Assembly: GCA_017406005.1 (NCBI GenBank) | Contig: JAFQZI010000079.1 | Coordinates: 1-47,446 of the forward strand | Direction: 5' to 3' | Source of the DNA: Oscillospiraceae bacterium | GTDB taxonomy: Bacteria > Bacillota > Clostridia > Oscillospirales > Oscillospiraceae | Length of the DNA stretch: 47,446 nt | Shown: piece by piece, positions 9,533-18,358 of the stretch | Layout: every line of letters begins with the position of its first letter | Position numbering within the stretch: the first letter of the stretch is position 1 | Position numbers and translations under genes: made by a program | The notes under the pieces: model-generated | Database searches by the model: none | The model's input: only the letters and a program-made list of their open reading frames with translations | Told to the model about the DNA's origin: nothing

Positions 9533-10588
9533 CTACTGAAAGATTTTGAAGATGTCCTGGAACATGATGACCGCCATCAGGGTAAGCAGCAGCACCATTC
9601 CGGCCGCGTGAATGTAACCTTCATACTTCGGATTCATCTTTTTGCCGGTCACGGCACAGATTACCGTTGAAACCAGCAGCAGGAATACCCTGCCGCCGTC
9701 CAGGGCGGGAATCGGCAGCATATTCATGATGGCAAGATTGACGGCGATAAAGGCTGCCAGATACAGAATATCAAAGACTCCGTCCGATACGCTTTCCGCG
9801 TTTTCGCCGGTTTCCGCCATCAGTTCCACAATTCCGACCGGCCCCGACATTTCCTTCAGTCCGACCTCACCATTCACAAGCATCCGGAGGCTTACCCAGA
9901 CCATCCGTCCGAACTCCATGGCAGTATTCCAGGTATGACGCAGTTTGACCGGAAATGTCGCTTCTTCGTATCCGAAATTAAAGCCGAAGAGTTCCCGATC
10001 CTGGCCCTCATACTGTCTCGGCGTCATTTCAAAGTCTTTCAGCCGAACCGTTTTCCCGTCGCGTATCAGAACCAGATCATAGACGCCGTCTCCGTCCCGA
10101 AGAAGGTCGCCCACATCGTAGTACTGGTAAACCCGTTTCCCGTTGATTTTCACAAAACGGTCGCCGACCTGCAGGGCATCCGCACCCTCATAAGGGCAAC
10201 CGTCAAGAAAACTGTCAATCGTAGGAGAAAGAAACGCTCCTGCTCCCAGATACAGGAAGAAAATGATCAGAATCCCAAGCAGAAAATTGTTGAAGGAACC
10301 CGCACAGAGAATCAGCAGACGTTTCCAGACATTCTGGGAAGTAAATGCACGCGGATCTTCCGAATCGCCGTCCTCGCCCTCCATCGCGCAGTATCCGCCC
10401 AGCGGAATTCCGCGCAGAGCATAAAGAGTTTCCCCTCTCTGCCTTTTCCAAATAGCCGGTCCCATGCCCACGGAGAATTCATTGACTTTCACCCCGCAAA
10501 GCTTGGCCGCAAGGAAGTGCCCGAACTCGTGCACTGCAATCAGCACGCCGAAAATCAGGATTCCGAATAAAACATATGCCGCTGTCAT
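9533..10588 (-). CDS. rseP: RIP site-2 metalloprotease RseP/RasP
   Basis: The protein is an intramembrane zinc protease of the S2P family. HEFGH at residues 20-24 is the zinc motif in the first membrane segment, and ALDGG near 295-299 supplies the third zinc ligand. A PDZ domain lies between them around residues 130-190 (VGDRFVKINGKRV). The length of 351 residues is that of the single-PDZ Gram-positive form. It cleaves membrane-bound anti-sigma factors and leftover signal peptides. It lies between dxr and ispG, the order usual in Firmicutes. Confidence 0.95.
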   Translation of the reverse strand: MTAAYVLFGILIFGVLIAVHEFGHFLAAKLCGVKVNEFSVGMGPAIWKRQRGETLYALRGIPLGGYCAMEGEDGDSEDPRAFTSQNVWKRLLILCAGSFNNFLLGILIIFFLYLGAGAFLSPTIDSFLDGCPYEGADALQVGDRFVKINGKRVYQYYDVGDLLRDGDGVYDLVLIRDGKTVRLKDFEMTPRQYEGQDRELFGFNFGYEEATFPVKLRHTWNTAMEFGRMVWVSLRMLVNGEVGLKEMSGPVGIVELMAETGENAESVSDGVFDILYLAAFIAVNLAIMNMLPIPALDGGRVFLLLVSTVICAVTGKKMNPKYEGYIHAAGMVLLLTLMAVIMFQDIFKIFQ

Positions 10589-10592
10589 TCGT

Positions 10593-11741
10593 TTACTCTC
10601 CGGTCACACGGTGTACATACTTTCTTGCCGCTTCATCCGCAAGAAGGATCGTTTCCAGAGAACCAGCATCATCACCGGCGACTTCCGAAACCGCACCGGC
10701 TGCCAGATCATAGATCCGGTTAAAGCCGATTTTTCCCTTCAGAAACAGATGGACCGCCTCCTCGTTAGCGGCACTCATTACACAGCCAGCAGTGCCGCCG
10801 CGGCGGGCACAGTCCATGGCAAGCTTCAGGCACGGAAACTCTTCCAGATCCGGCGCCTCGAAAGTCAGATTCTGCATCGCAGTAAAATCAAGCCGGGAAA
10901 ACATGGAGGGGATTCTATGCGGCCAGGTCAACGCCAGCTGAATCGGCAGACCCATGTCGGGAACGCCCATCTGTGCAATTACCGTTCCGTCAACAAGTTC
11001 CACCATGGAGTGGATCACGCTTTGCGGATGAACCACAACCTGAATGACGTCCGGTGTTACACGGAAAAGACGCATGGCCTCGATGAATTCCAGCCCTTTG
11101 TTCATCAGCGTTGCACTGTCTACCGATATTTTTGCACCCATGTTCCACTTCGGATGTTTTACCGCTTCCGCCGGGGTGATGTGTTCCAAATCCGCACGTT
11201 TTCTGCCGCGAAAGGGCCCGCCGGAGCATGTCAGCAGGATTTTACGCAGTTCTCCGGGGCCTCTGCCGGTCAGGCACTGAAAAATCGCCGAATGCTCGGA
11301 ATCCACCGGGATAATTTCCGCTCCCGTTTCGGAGGCTCTCTGCATTACTAGTTCTCCTGCGCAGACCAAAGTCTCTTTGTTTGCAAGAGCAATGCGCTTT
11401 CTGGCATCAATGGCGGCAAGCGTCGGCTTTAAACCGACGGCGCCGGAAACAGCAGTAACGACACAGTCAACGGAAGAAAGTGTTGCCGCTTCGATCAATC
11501 CATCCATTCCGCTGCCGACACGAATATCCGTATCGGCAAGGGCTGTCTTCAGTTCTCCGGCTGCCCCTTCGTCATAAACTGCCACAAATTCCGGATGAAA
11601 CTTTCTGGCCTGCTCCTCCAGACGGTCAATCTGGCGATTGGCTGTCAGCGCCGCCACGCGAATCCCGGTGTAATCCGCAACCGCAGCAGTCTGCCGGCCG
11701 ATCGAACCGGTGCAGCCAAGAATTGAAATGCTTTGTACCAT
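10593..11741 (-). CDS. dxr: 1-deoxy-D-xylulose 5-phosphate reductoisomerase
   Basis: Dxr catalyses the NADPH-dependent conversion of DXP to MEP. The N-terminal GCTGSIG dinucleotide motif, NKETLV (121-126), and the metal and substrate ligands in VDSEHSAIFQ (Asp147, Glu149) and GLEFIEA (Glu218) are all present. I place the start at 11741 (MVQSISILG) rather than at an in-frame ATG 48 bases upstream. The shorter start has a GGGGG ribosome site, puts the dinucleotide fold at the N-terminus and does not run into uppS. This gives 382 residues. cdsA, usually between uppS and dxr, is absent here; only about 20 bases separate the two genes. Confidence 0.95.
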   Translation of the reverse strand: MVQSISILGCTGSIGRQTAAVADYTGIRVAALTANRQIDRLEEQARKFHPEFVAVYDEGAAGELKTALADTDIRVGSGMDGLIEAATLSSVDCVVTAVSGAVGLKPTLAAIDARKRIALANKETLVCAGELVMQRASETGAEIIPVDSEHSAIFQCLTGRGPGELRKILLTCSGGPFRGRKRADLEHITPAEAVKHPKWNMGAKISVDSATLMNKGLEFIEAMRLFRVTPDVIQVVVHPQSVIHSMVELVDGTVIAQMGVPDMGLPIQLALTWPHRIPSMFSRLDFTAMQNLTFEAPDLEEFPCLKLAMDCARRGGTAGCVMSAANEEAVHLFLKGKIGFNRIYDLAAGAVSEVAGDDAGSLETILLADEAARKYVHRVTGE

Positions 11742-11760
11742 AAAAACCCCCAGTGGTTTC

Positions 11761-12492
11761 TCAGCGGAGTCCGCCGTAACGTCGGTCACGATTCATATAT
11801 GCGGCAATGGCCCTGTCCAGCTCGCCAGTCGTGAAATCCGGCCACAGGACATCCGTAAAATAGAATTCGGAATATGCGCACTGCCACAGCAGAAAGTTGG
11901 AAATGCGAAGCTCGCCGCCCGGCCGGATCAAAAGATCCGGGTCCGGAATACCCGCAGAATAGAGGTAGCTTCCGAATCTTTCCTCAGTCAGCGGCTCGCT
12001 GACGACTCCGTCACGGAAATCGCGCGCATAGCGTTCCGCCGCCTGAATCAGTTCGGCTCGGCCGCCGTAATTCAGACAGATGTTAGCCTGAAAACCGTCG
12101 TAATGTTCAGAGATTTCATTCGTACGGGCAACCAGTTCCTGTAGTTCTCCGGGCAGTCCGCTGACATCGCCGAAGACGCGCATTTTGATTCCGTCGCGCT
12201 CCATCGTTTCGATCGCTTCATGCAGATACTTGCCGAGAAGGCGCATGATGGTCCTGACCTCTTCCATGGGGCGTTTCCAGTTTTCCGTTGAGAACGCATA
12301 TACCGTCAGATAGTCAAGCCCGATATCCCTGCAGTAATAAGCGATTTTACGGAAGTTTTCGGAACCGGCAGAATGCCCCGCAGTGCGCGGAAGCCCCCTC
12401 TGTTTTGCCCAGCGGCCGTTTCCGTCCAGTATAATCGCAACATGGCGGGGGAACCCGTCCCCCGCCTGCTCTGTTTTCATTCCTGATGCCAT
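11761..12492 (-). CDS. uppS: (di-trans,poly-cis)-undecaprenyl diphosphate synthase
   Basis: UppS builds the C55 lipid carrier for peptidoglycan and wall polymers from FPP and IPP. ILDGNGRWAKQRG at residues 21-33 contains the catalytic Asp23 and the conserved tryptophan, and RPGGELRISNFLLWQ near the C-terminus is the IPP-binding signature. The 243-residue length is typical. The start codon overlaps the frr stop by one base (TGATG), so the two are coupled. A second in-frame ATG four codons later is an alternative start. Confidence 0.97.
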   Translation of the reverse strand: MASGMKTEQAGDGFPRHVAIILDGNGRWAKQRGLPRTAGHSAGSENFRKIAYYCRDIGLDYLTVYAFSTENWKRPMEEVRTIMRLLGKYLHEAIETMERDGIKMRVFGDVSGLPGELQELVARTNEISEHYDGFQANICLNYGGRAELIQAAERYARDFRDGVVSEPLTEERFGSYLYSAGIPDPDLLIRPGGELRISNFLLWQCAYSEFYFTDVLWPDFTTGELDRAIAAYMNRDRRYGGLR

Positions 12493-13043
12493 CAGATTTC
12501 CGTCAGCTCTTTTTCTTTCTTTTCCGTAATCTTGTCGATTTCCTTGATGAAGTCATCCGTCAGCTTCTGAATATCCTTTTCGGCGATCTTGTAATCATCT
12601 TCCGTGATCTCAGAACTCTTCTGCTGTTTTTTCAGCTTCTCGATCGCATCCCGGCGGATGTTGCGGATGGCAACCTTGCTCTCCTCCCCATACTTGCGGG
12701 TCTGCTTGGCAAGATCTTTGCGGCGTTCTTCGGTAAGCGGCGGGAAGACCAGGCGGATGCATCTGCCGTCATTCTGAGGATTGATTCCCAGGTCCGAGGC
12801 AAGAATCGCCCGTTCGATTCCCTTCAGCAGGCTGCTGTCCCAAGGCTGAATCAGGAGTGAGCGGGGATCCGGGGTCGCAATGGTTGCAACCTGCTGAATG
12901 GGCGTTGGTGAGCCGTAGTAGTCCACCTGAATCTGATCCAGAACAGCGGCATTGGCACGACCGGCCCGGATCGTCGCAAGCTGAGAAGTCAGTGCGTCAC
13001 AGGTCTTTTTCATTTTGTTTTCAAATTCCGGGTAATCTGACAT
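12492..13043 (-). CDS. frr: ribosome recycling factor
   Basis: The 183-residue protein has the usual RRF signature: a helical N-terminus, AGRANAAVLDQIQVDYYG with family-typical residues, LIQPWDSSLLKGIERAI, and KQTRKYGEESKVAIRNIRRD. With EF-G it splits post-termination ribosomes. It lies 65 bases downstream of pyrH and overlaps uppS by one base. Confidence 0.97.
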   Translation of the reverse strand: MSDYPEFENKMKKTCDALTSQLATIRAGRANAAVLDQIQVDYYGSPTPIQQVATIATPDPRSLLIQPWDSSLLKGIERAILASDLGINPQNDGRCIRLVFPPLTEERRKDLAKQTRKYGEESKVAIRNIRRDAIEKLKKQQKSSEITEDDYKIAEKDIQKLTDDFIKEIDKITEKKEKELTEI

Positions 13044-13108
13044 CGTTCAAATCCTCCTGTAAACAGTAATATTTGTTATAAGATCCGTCCGGGAAGACGG
13101 CAGAATAC

Positions 13109-13819
13109 TCAGTGAACCAGTGTTCCGACGGCCTCGCCGTTCAGAACCCGGACAATATTCTCCGGATCTGCAAGGGCAAACACAATGACGGGAATGCCGT
13201 TATCCATTGCAAGGCTTGTCGCGGTGGAGTCCATCACCTGCAGCCTGCGTGCAAGTACTTCATCATAACTGATTTCGTCAAATCGCACGGCATCCGGATT
13301 CTTTTTGGGATCCGCGGAATAAACACCGTCGATGTTTTTAGCCAGCAGAATTGCGTCTGCACCGATTTCAGCCGCACGCAATGCCGCGGCTGTATCCGTG
13401 GAAAAGAACGGATGACCTGTCCCACAGGCAAACAGAACGACTTTTCCCTCTTCCAGATACTCAAGCGCTTTGCGTACATCATGCCGCTCGCCCACGCTCT
13501 GGATCTCAACGGCCGTCATCACGCGTGCATCCACTCCGCACTGACGGAACACATCGGAAACCGCCAGGCAGTTCATCGCAGTGGCAAGCATACCCATGCG
13601 GTCCGCGCTGACACGCTCAATCTTGCCGGCACCGTCTTTTACACCGCGCCAGAAGTTTCCGCCGCCGATGACAATTCCCACCTGAACTCCCATCTTGAGA
13701 CAGCGCTTTACGCTTTCACAGACCTCCGTGACAAACGCAATGTCATATCCGGTTCCCTTTCCTCCGCTCAGTGCTTCGCCGCTGATTTTGATCAAAACAC
13801 GCCGATATTTTCCACCCAT
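13109..13819 (-). CDS. pyrH: uridylate kinase
   Basis: PyrH phosphorylates UMP to UDP and belongs to the amino-acid kinase fold. RVLIKISGEALSG at the start and IGGGNFWRG bind phosphate, and GTGHPFFSTDTAAALRA is the acceptor region. Length of 236 residues is standard. It heads the operon here; rpsB and tsf, which often precede it, are not in front of it. Its own promoter lies in the 3' end region of the nudix gene. Confidence 0.97.
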   Translation of the reverse strand: MGGKYRRVLIKISGEALSGGKGTGYDIAFVTEVCESVKRCLKMGVQVGIVIGGGNFWRGVKDGAGKIERVSADRMGMLATAMNCLAVSDVFRQCGVDARVMTAVEIQSVGERHDVRKALEYLEEGKVVLFACGTGHPFFSTDTAAALRAAEIGADAILLAKNIDGVYSADPKKNPDAVRFDEISYDEVLARRLQVMDSTATSLAMDNGIPVIVFALADPENIVRVLNGEAVGTLVH

Positions 13820-13866
13820 GTCAGCATAGTTCCTTTCCCATCGTACTCATCGTATTCGCGTGTAAC

Positions 13867-13895
13867 AGTGTAGCACAACACATCGACCTTGACAA
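13867..13895 (-). promoter_or_regulatory. promoter of the pyrH-frr-uppS-dxr-rseP-ispG-polC operon
   Basis: On the minus strand TTGTCA (13895-13890) and TACACT (13872-13867) are 17 bases apart, about 50 bases before the pyrH start and just beyond the stop codon of the nudix gene. This separates the housekeeping operon from the upstream genes, although read-through is likely because no terminator lies between. Confidence 0.6.
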
Positions 13896-13901
13896 CCGCT
13901 T

Positions 13902-14375
13902 TTAAATCTCCATAACTCTTCCATTCAGCTCCGCGCCGGTCAGCAGATCGCCTCGGTAACAGAGCTTCAGAGAGAAAAACGGTTCGTTGTTTTCCATCAT
14001 CCGAAGGAAAATCCGGTCTCCTTCCCACAGGTCCGGCAAAGATGCCAGAGCTGATTTTTCGATCCACTCCAGTGATCCTTCGTCACATTCACGCAGCGAA
14101 CCGTGGAAGTCTTCGGAATGGAACAGGTGCATGTATTCCGTTCCCCATTCGTCCGAGACGAAGGTCACAATCCCGCAGTAACGCCAACTGCCGAGGGTCA
14201 GGCCGGTTTCCTCCCGCACTTCACGCAACAGGCAGTTTTCCGGGCTCTCACCCTCTTCAAACTTTCCGCCGATGCCGATCCACTTGTCACGGTTCAGATC
14301 ATTCTCTTTTTTGATCCGGTGAAGCATCAAATAGCATCCGTCACGCTCCAGATAACAGAGCGTCGTATTGCGCAT
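13902..14375 (-). CDS. NUDIX hydrolase, MutT/8-oxo-dGTPase-like
   Basis: The protein of 157 residues carries a complete Nudix box from Gly37 to Gly58 (GGKFEEGESPENCLLREV continuing to EETG) with the metal-binding glutamates of REVREE. NTTLCYLERDG at the start is typical of Firmicute proteins annotated as 8-oxo-dGTP diphosphatase. I chose the ATG at 14375; an ATG 18 bases upstream is also possible and would overlap the clpE-like gene by a few codons. The hydrolase probably cleans nucleotide pools or a related nucleoside diphosphate; substrate is inferred from the family only. Confidence 0.88.
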   Translation of the reverse strand: MRNTTLCYLERDGCYLMLHRIKKENDLNRDKWIGIGGKFEEGESPENCLLREVREETGLTLGSWRYCGIVTFVSDEWGTEYMHLFHSEDFHGSLRECDEGSLEWIEKSALASLPDLWEGDRIFLRMMENNEPFFSLKLCYRGDLLTGAELNGRVMEI

Positions 14376-14377
14376 GT

Positions 14378-16792
14378 TCAGCCTGCTGTGCATGGAATTT
14401 CCGCTGCTTTCTTTCCAACGGTACAGAGAATATGCTCCTCGTCCGCGGTGAGTGCAATTGCCTGAATTTCGGTTCCGCGGGCTTCTATTATGCGGGCGGC
14501 GATCTCGTCTTCCACTTCCTTCTGGATCAGGCGTCTGAGATTCCTGGCGCCGTAAACCGTCGAGTATCCTTTTCTGACCAGATACGCGGGAACGCTGTCA
14601 TCCCAGCTCAGTTCGATTCCGTTTCCTGCCAGGACATCCCGCACCTCTTCCAGCATGAGTACCGCAATCGAAGCGAAGTCTTCCTCAGTCAGGCTGTTGA
14701 AGCAGATGATTTCATCCACGCGGTTCAGAAATTCCGGACGCAGGAAGTCATTCAGCGCTTTCAGAGCCTTCTCTCGGCCCATGTCACCGACCGTGCCGCC
14801 AAAGCCCACGGTGGCCGTATTCGTATTGCTGCCTGCATTGGTGGTCATCACAATGATGGTATTCTCAAAATTGACGGTTCTTCCCTGCGCATCCGTGATT
14901 CTGCCGTCATCAAGAATCTGAAGCAGTATATTCATCACATCGGGATGCGCTTTTTCAATTTCATCAAAGAGCACAACGGAATAAGGCTTCCGGCGGATCT
15001 TCTCCGTCAGCTGGCCGGCCTCGTCATACCCCACATATCCCGGAGGCGAACCGATAATCCGCGAAACGGAAAACTTCTCCATGAACTCAGACATATCCAG
15101 GCGGATCAGACTCTCCGGGCTGTCGAACATATCGGCGGCAAGGCGTTTCACCAGCTCCGTTTTTCCGACGCCGGACCCTCCGACAAAAATAAAGCTGACC
15201 GGTTTCCGTTTCACTTTCAGCCCGACACGGCCGCGGCGGATCGCGGCGCACAGGGTGTCGATTGCCTCGTCCTGCCCGACCACATGTTTCTTGAGTCTCT
15301 CATTCAGGCCTGCCAGACGTTCCAGCTCATCCTCTTTGATCGAAGAAGCTGGAATTCTGGTCCAAAGCTCAATGATTCGTGCCAGATTATCCACGGTCAG
15401 TGCCGGGCGGGGTCTGGCATTCAGTTCCTTCAGTTCCTCTTCCCGCTGCATTTCGCGGCTTCTGAGTTCCGCAATCCGTGCGTAACGCTGATCGAGCATC
15501 TCATCGGTCAGTTCCATTCCCTGGGGCGCATCGGCGCTCATCAGCGCCTCGCGCTCAAATCGCAGGTTCTCCAAATCCCGTTCCAGCTCCATCCGCCGAT
15601 TGATGTCCGGGTGCTTGAGATTGACATCCGAGCAGGCTTCATCCAGCAGGTCGATCGCCTTATCCGGGAGGAAGCGGTCGGTAATATACCGTTCACTCAT
15701 GGTGACGGCTTTTTCGCACATTTCGTCCGGAACCGTCACTCCGTGGAATTCTTCATAATAGTGGGCAATCCCCTTGAGAATCAGGATGCTGTCCTCTATG
15801 GACGGCTCGTTGACCGTAACCGGCTGGAAACGGCGTTCCAGGGCGGAATCTTTTTCAATATGCTTCCGGTATTCCGTAAAGGTTGTCGCACCGATGACCT
15901 GGATTTCGCCGCGAGATAAGGCCGGCTTGAGAATATTGGCGGCGTTCATGCTGCCCTCGGCATCTCCGGCACCGACGATCGTGTGGACCTCATCTATGAC
16001 AAGGATAATATTCCCCTGCTTCCTGATTTCTTCGATCAGGCCTTTCATCCGGCTTTCAAACTGGCCGCGAAACTGAGTTCCCGCAACCAGCGACGTCAGA
16101 TCCAGCAGGAAGATTTCTTTCTGGAGCAGTTTTGCCGGAACATTACCCATGGCAATACGCTGAGCCAGCCCCTCGGCAATGGCGGTCTTCCCGACACCCG
16201 GTTCACCGATCAGGCAGGGGTTGTTTTTCTGTCTTCGGTTCAGGATCTGGATCACTCGTTCCAGTTCTTCCTCACGGCCGATCATGGTATCCAGCTTCCC
16301 GGCACGCGCACGCGCGGTCAGATCAATGCAGTAGTTATCCAGGAACTTGCGCTTCGGCTGTTTCCCGTTCTGCCGCTGTGCCTGTCCGGGTGTTTCACTG
16401 CGTTCACGGCTGCGGCCCGGCGTCTCGTGAGGCTGATCCTGTGAAGAAGAGCCTTGCTGCACGGGCCCGTCGCCGGATCGGAACGCGTCCAGAATCTTCC
16501 CGAAAAACGGAAAAGTTGCCGTTTTCCCGTCGTCGTCTTCTTCGCTGTCGCTGTCGTCCGTACCGATGAGATCTTCCACCCCGCTCAAGGCATTCATCAT
16601 TTCCCCGGAAAGGTTGTCCAGATCTTCGTCGGAGATTCCCATTTTGGTCAGGATATCGTCCACAGGTTTGATGCGGAGTTCTCTTGCGCACTTCAGGCAG
16701 AGTCCTTCGCTTTTAGACTGTCCGTTTTCTATTTTGGTGATAAACACGACTGCGGGATTCTTCCCGCAGCGTGAGCACATACTTGCCTGCAT
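14378..16792 (-). CDS. Clp/Hsp100 ATPase with N-terminal zinc finger (ClpE/ClpC-like)
   Basis: The 804-residue protein is a two-ring AAA+ unfoldase. Instead of a Clp-N domain it begins with a zinc finger made of Cys6-X2-Cys9 and Cys32-X2-Cys35, the arrangement of ClpE. A low-complexity acidic and glutamine-rich linker follows. The first AAA domain has GEPGVGKTA and VIDEVHTIVGAG. A middle coiled-coil with many RE/EL repeats follows, then the second AAA domain with GGSGVGKTE and LFDEIEKAHPDV. The VGF tripeptide near TATVGFGGTVG is in the place of the ClpP-docking loop, so it probably feeds a ClpP protease encoded elsewhere. No CtsR or McsAB gene is adjacent, which is unlike the classical clpC operon. 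Confidence 0.88.
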   Translation of the reverse strand: MQASMCSRCGKNPAVVFITKIENGQSKSEGLCLKCARELRIKPVDDILTKMGISDEDLDNLSGEMMNALSGVEDLIGTDDSDSEEDDDGKTATFPFFGKILDAFRSGDGPVQQGSSSQDQPHETPGRSRERSETPGQAQRQNGKQPKRKFLDNYCIDLTARARAGKLDTMIGREEELERVIQILNRRQKNNPCLIGEPGVGKTAIAEGLAQRIAMGNVPAKLLQKEIFLLDLTSLVAGTQFRGQFESRMKGLIEEIRKQGNIILVIDEVHTIVGAGDAEGSMNAANILKPALSRGEIQVIGATTFTEYRKHIEKDSALERRFQPVTVNEPSIEDSILILKGIAHYYEEFHGVTVPDEMCEKAVTMSERYITDRFLPDKAIDLLDEACSDVNLKHPDINRRMELERDLENLRFEREALMSADAPQGMELTDEMLDQRYARIAELRSREMQREEELKELNARPRPALTVDNLARIIELWTRIPASSIKEDELERLAGLNERLKKHVVGQDEAIDTLCAAIRRGRVGLKVKRKPVSFIFVGGSGVGKTELVKRLAADMFDSPESLIRLDMSEFMEKFSVSRIIGSPPGYVGYDEAGQLTEKIRRKPYSVVLFDEIEKAHPDVMNILLQILDDGRITDAQGRTVNFENTIIVMTTNAGSNTNTATVGFGGTVGDMGREKALKALNDFLRPEFLNRVDEIICFNSLTEEDFASIAVLMLEEVRDVLAGNGIELSWDDSVPAYLVRKGYSTVYGARNLRRLIQKEVEDEIAARIIEARGTEIQAIALTADEEHILCTVGKKAAEIPCTAG

Positions 16793-16831
16793 GGTTACCT
16801 CGCCATTATCAGAGTTGGGTTCTTACAAACC

Positions 16832-17551
16832 TCAGAGAAGTCCGTTCGTAAGGAAACGGAACGTCATAAAAAAACGCGCCAGAAGGGTCTTTTCCAGTGT
16901 GCCTCTGCCGATAATGAGCCCGAGGAAACTCAGCAGCCAGCACAGAAGCACACAGTACAAAAAGCCTTTTACAAAGCCCATCAGGGCTCCGCCGAGTTCA
17001 TCGAGCAGTTCCATGCTGTCCGGCAGCCGGAATACCAGCCCGCCGATATTGCTGATTGCCACCAGCAGGATCAAAATCAAAAGGAAGCAGAGTGCCAAAC
17101 CCATCACATAAGTGATTGTATCGCAAAGGATGCTGACAACGGCCTCGGTCATCGACACGCCGTTCTGATCGGAATACCGGACTGAGCGTTCTGCCAGTTC
17201 CTCTGCACGTTCTTCATGGAAGCCTGTTTCCTCCATGCAAAACACCGCATAATCATAGCGCAGTGAGCTGTCGCTTTCCAGCACATCCTCCAGAGACAGG
17301 TCCGTGGAACCGTAGCCCATCTCTTCTAGAACCGCACTGCGGGTTTTCTGGGAATCGATGTAGCCGTCCACAAAGGGTTCCAGAACCGGAACCGCTTCCG
17401 AAGCGTAATTGTCGGAAAGAGAGCTTCCTGCCAGGAGTGCAATAATAATTGCGAAAATCCCGGCAATCCCGCCAATCAGGCCGCGCTTATATCCGTCCCA
17501 AATGCAGAGCGCGACAATCAGCAGCAAAAGCAGATCAAGAATGATGTTCAA
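16832..17551 (-). CDS. CvpA-family membrane protein
   Basis: About four membrane segments are visible: a long hydrophobic stretch at the N-terminus with DGYKRGLIGG, the hallmark of CvpA proteins, a second with GGIAGIFAIIIALLAG, and two C-terminal segments before and after MELLDELGGALMGFVKG. The family is linked to colicin V production in E. coli but its biochemical role is unknown. I use a TTG start at 17551 with a GGTGA site four bases upstream, just after the truA stop; the longer reading frame from 17593 would overlap truA by 38 bases and adds a non-conserved, polar leader. Confidence 0.75.
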   Translation of the reverse strand: MNIILDLLLLLIVALCIWDGYKRGLIGGIAGIFAIIIALLAGSSLSDNYASEAVPVLEPFVDGYIDSQKTRSAVLEEMGYGSTDLSLEDVLESDSSLRYDYAVFCMEETGFHEERAEELAERSVRYSDQNGVSMTEAVVSILCDTITYVMGLALCFLLILILLVAISNIGGLVFRLPDSMELLDELGGALMGFVKGFLYCVLLCWLLSFLGLIIGRGTLEKTLLARFFMTFRFLTNGLL

Positions 17552-17555
17552 GCGT

Positions 17556-18353
17556 TCACCAGCTTTCCGTAAGCCCGAGATCGTCCGGATCACCGAGTTG
17601 AAAATCGGGATACCAGATTTGGTTCATATAAAGGCCCTGAGGCGGCATTGTAGGCCCTGTCAGGCGGCGGTCGCCTTTTTCGAGAAGTTCCGGGATCTCT
17701 TCCGGCTGCAGCTTCCCGTACGAGGCGTACACCAGCGTCCCGACAATTGCCCTGCACATATTATACAGAAACCCATCCGCACAGATGGAAACCGTGATCA
17801 GGTTCCCCGATCTGTTTATCCTGCAATGATATACGGTACGCACCGTCGTCTTCGTTTCCGTACCGACAGAACGCACGGCCCGGAAGTCATGCGTTCCTTC
17901 AAAGGCCGCGGCAGCACGGCGCATCTGGTCAAGATCCAGTTTCTGTGGATAGAAGCAGACACGATTTTGCAGAAACGGCTCGCGTATGGGCGCATTCAGG
18001 ATCCGGTAGACATACTCTTTTTTTACACAGCTGCCGATTGCATTAAAGGACGCCGGGCCGTCCCAGGCTTCCCGGACGGCAATATCTCTCGGCAGCCGGG
18101 CGTTCACCGCAAACGGAATCCGGTCTGCCGGGATCCCGCAAACAGTGCGGAAGTTTGCGCAGTAATGCCGCGCATGGACGCCTGCATCCGTTCTTCCGCA
18201 GCCTACGGCTTTCACCCGGTGACCGCACACCTGAGACAGCGCAGCCTCCAGCGTTTCCTGAACGGTACGTCCGTTTTTCTGAGTCTGCCAGCCATGATAG
18301 GCACTGCCGTCATAACTGAGATGAAGAATCACATTTCTTTCATCTGTCTCCAT
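17556..18353 (-). CDS. truA: tRNA pseudouridine(38-40) synthase
   Basis: TruA modifies the anticodon arm. GCGRTDAGVHARHY (residues 51-64) holds the catalytic Asp56, and LSYDGSAYHGWQ and FLYNMCRAIVGTLV are family motifs. The 265-residue length is normal. It follows ecfT by five bases, a common linkage in Clostridia (ecfA1-ecfA2-ecfT-truA). Confidence 0.96.
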   Translation of the reverse strand: METDERNVILHLSYDGSAYHGWQTQKNGRTVQETLEAALSQVCGHRVKAVGCGRTDAGVHARHYCANFRTVCGIPADRIPFAVNARLPRDIAVREAWDGPASFNAIGSCVKKEYVYRILNAPIREPFLQNRVCFYPQKLDLDQMRRAAAAFEGTHDFRAVRSVGTETKTTVRTVYHCRINRSGNLITVSICADGFLYNMCRAIVGTLVYASYGKLQPEEIPELLEKGDRRLTGPTMPPQGLYMNQIWYPDFQLGDPDDLGLTESW

Positions 18354-18358
18354 GCTCG

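Noticed and set aside
11742-11789. Upstream start for dxr
   Set aside because: The extra 16 residues precede the dinucleotide fold without similarity to Dxr, overlap uppS, and a better ribosome site precedes the inner ATG.
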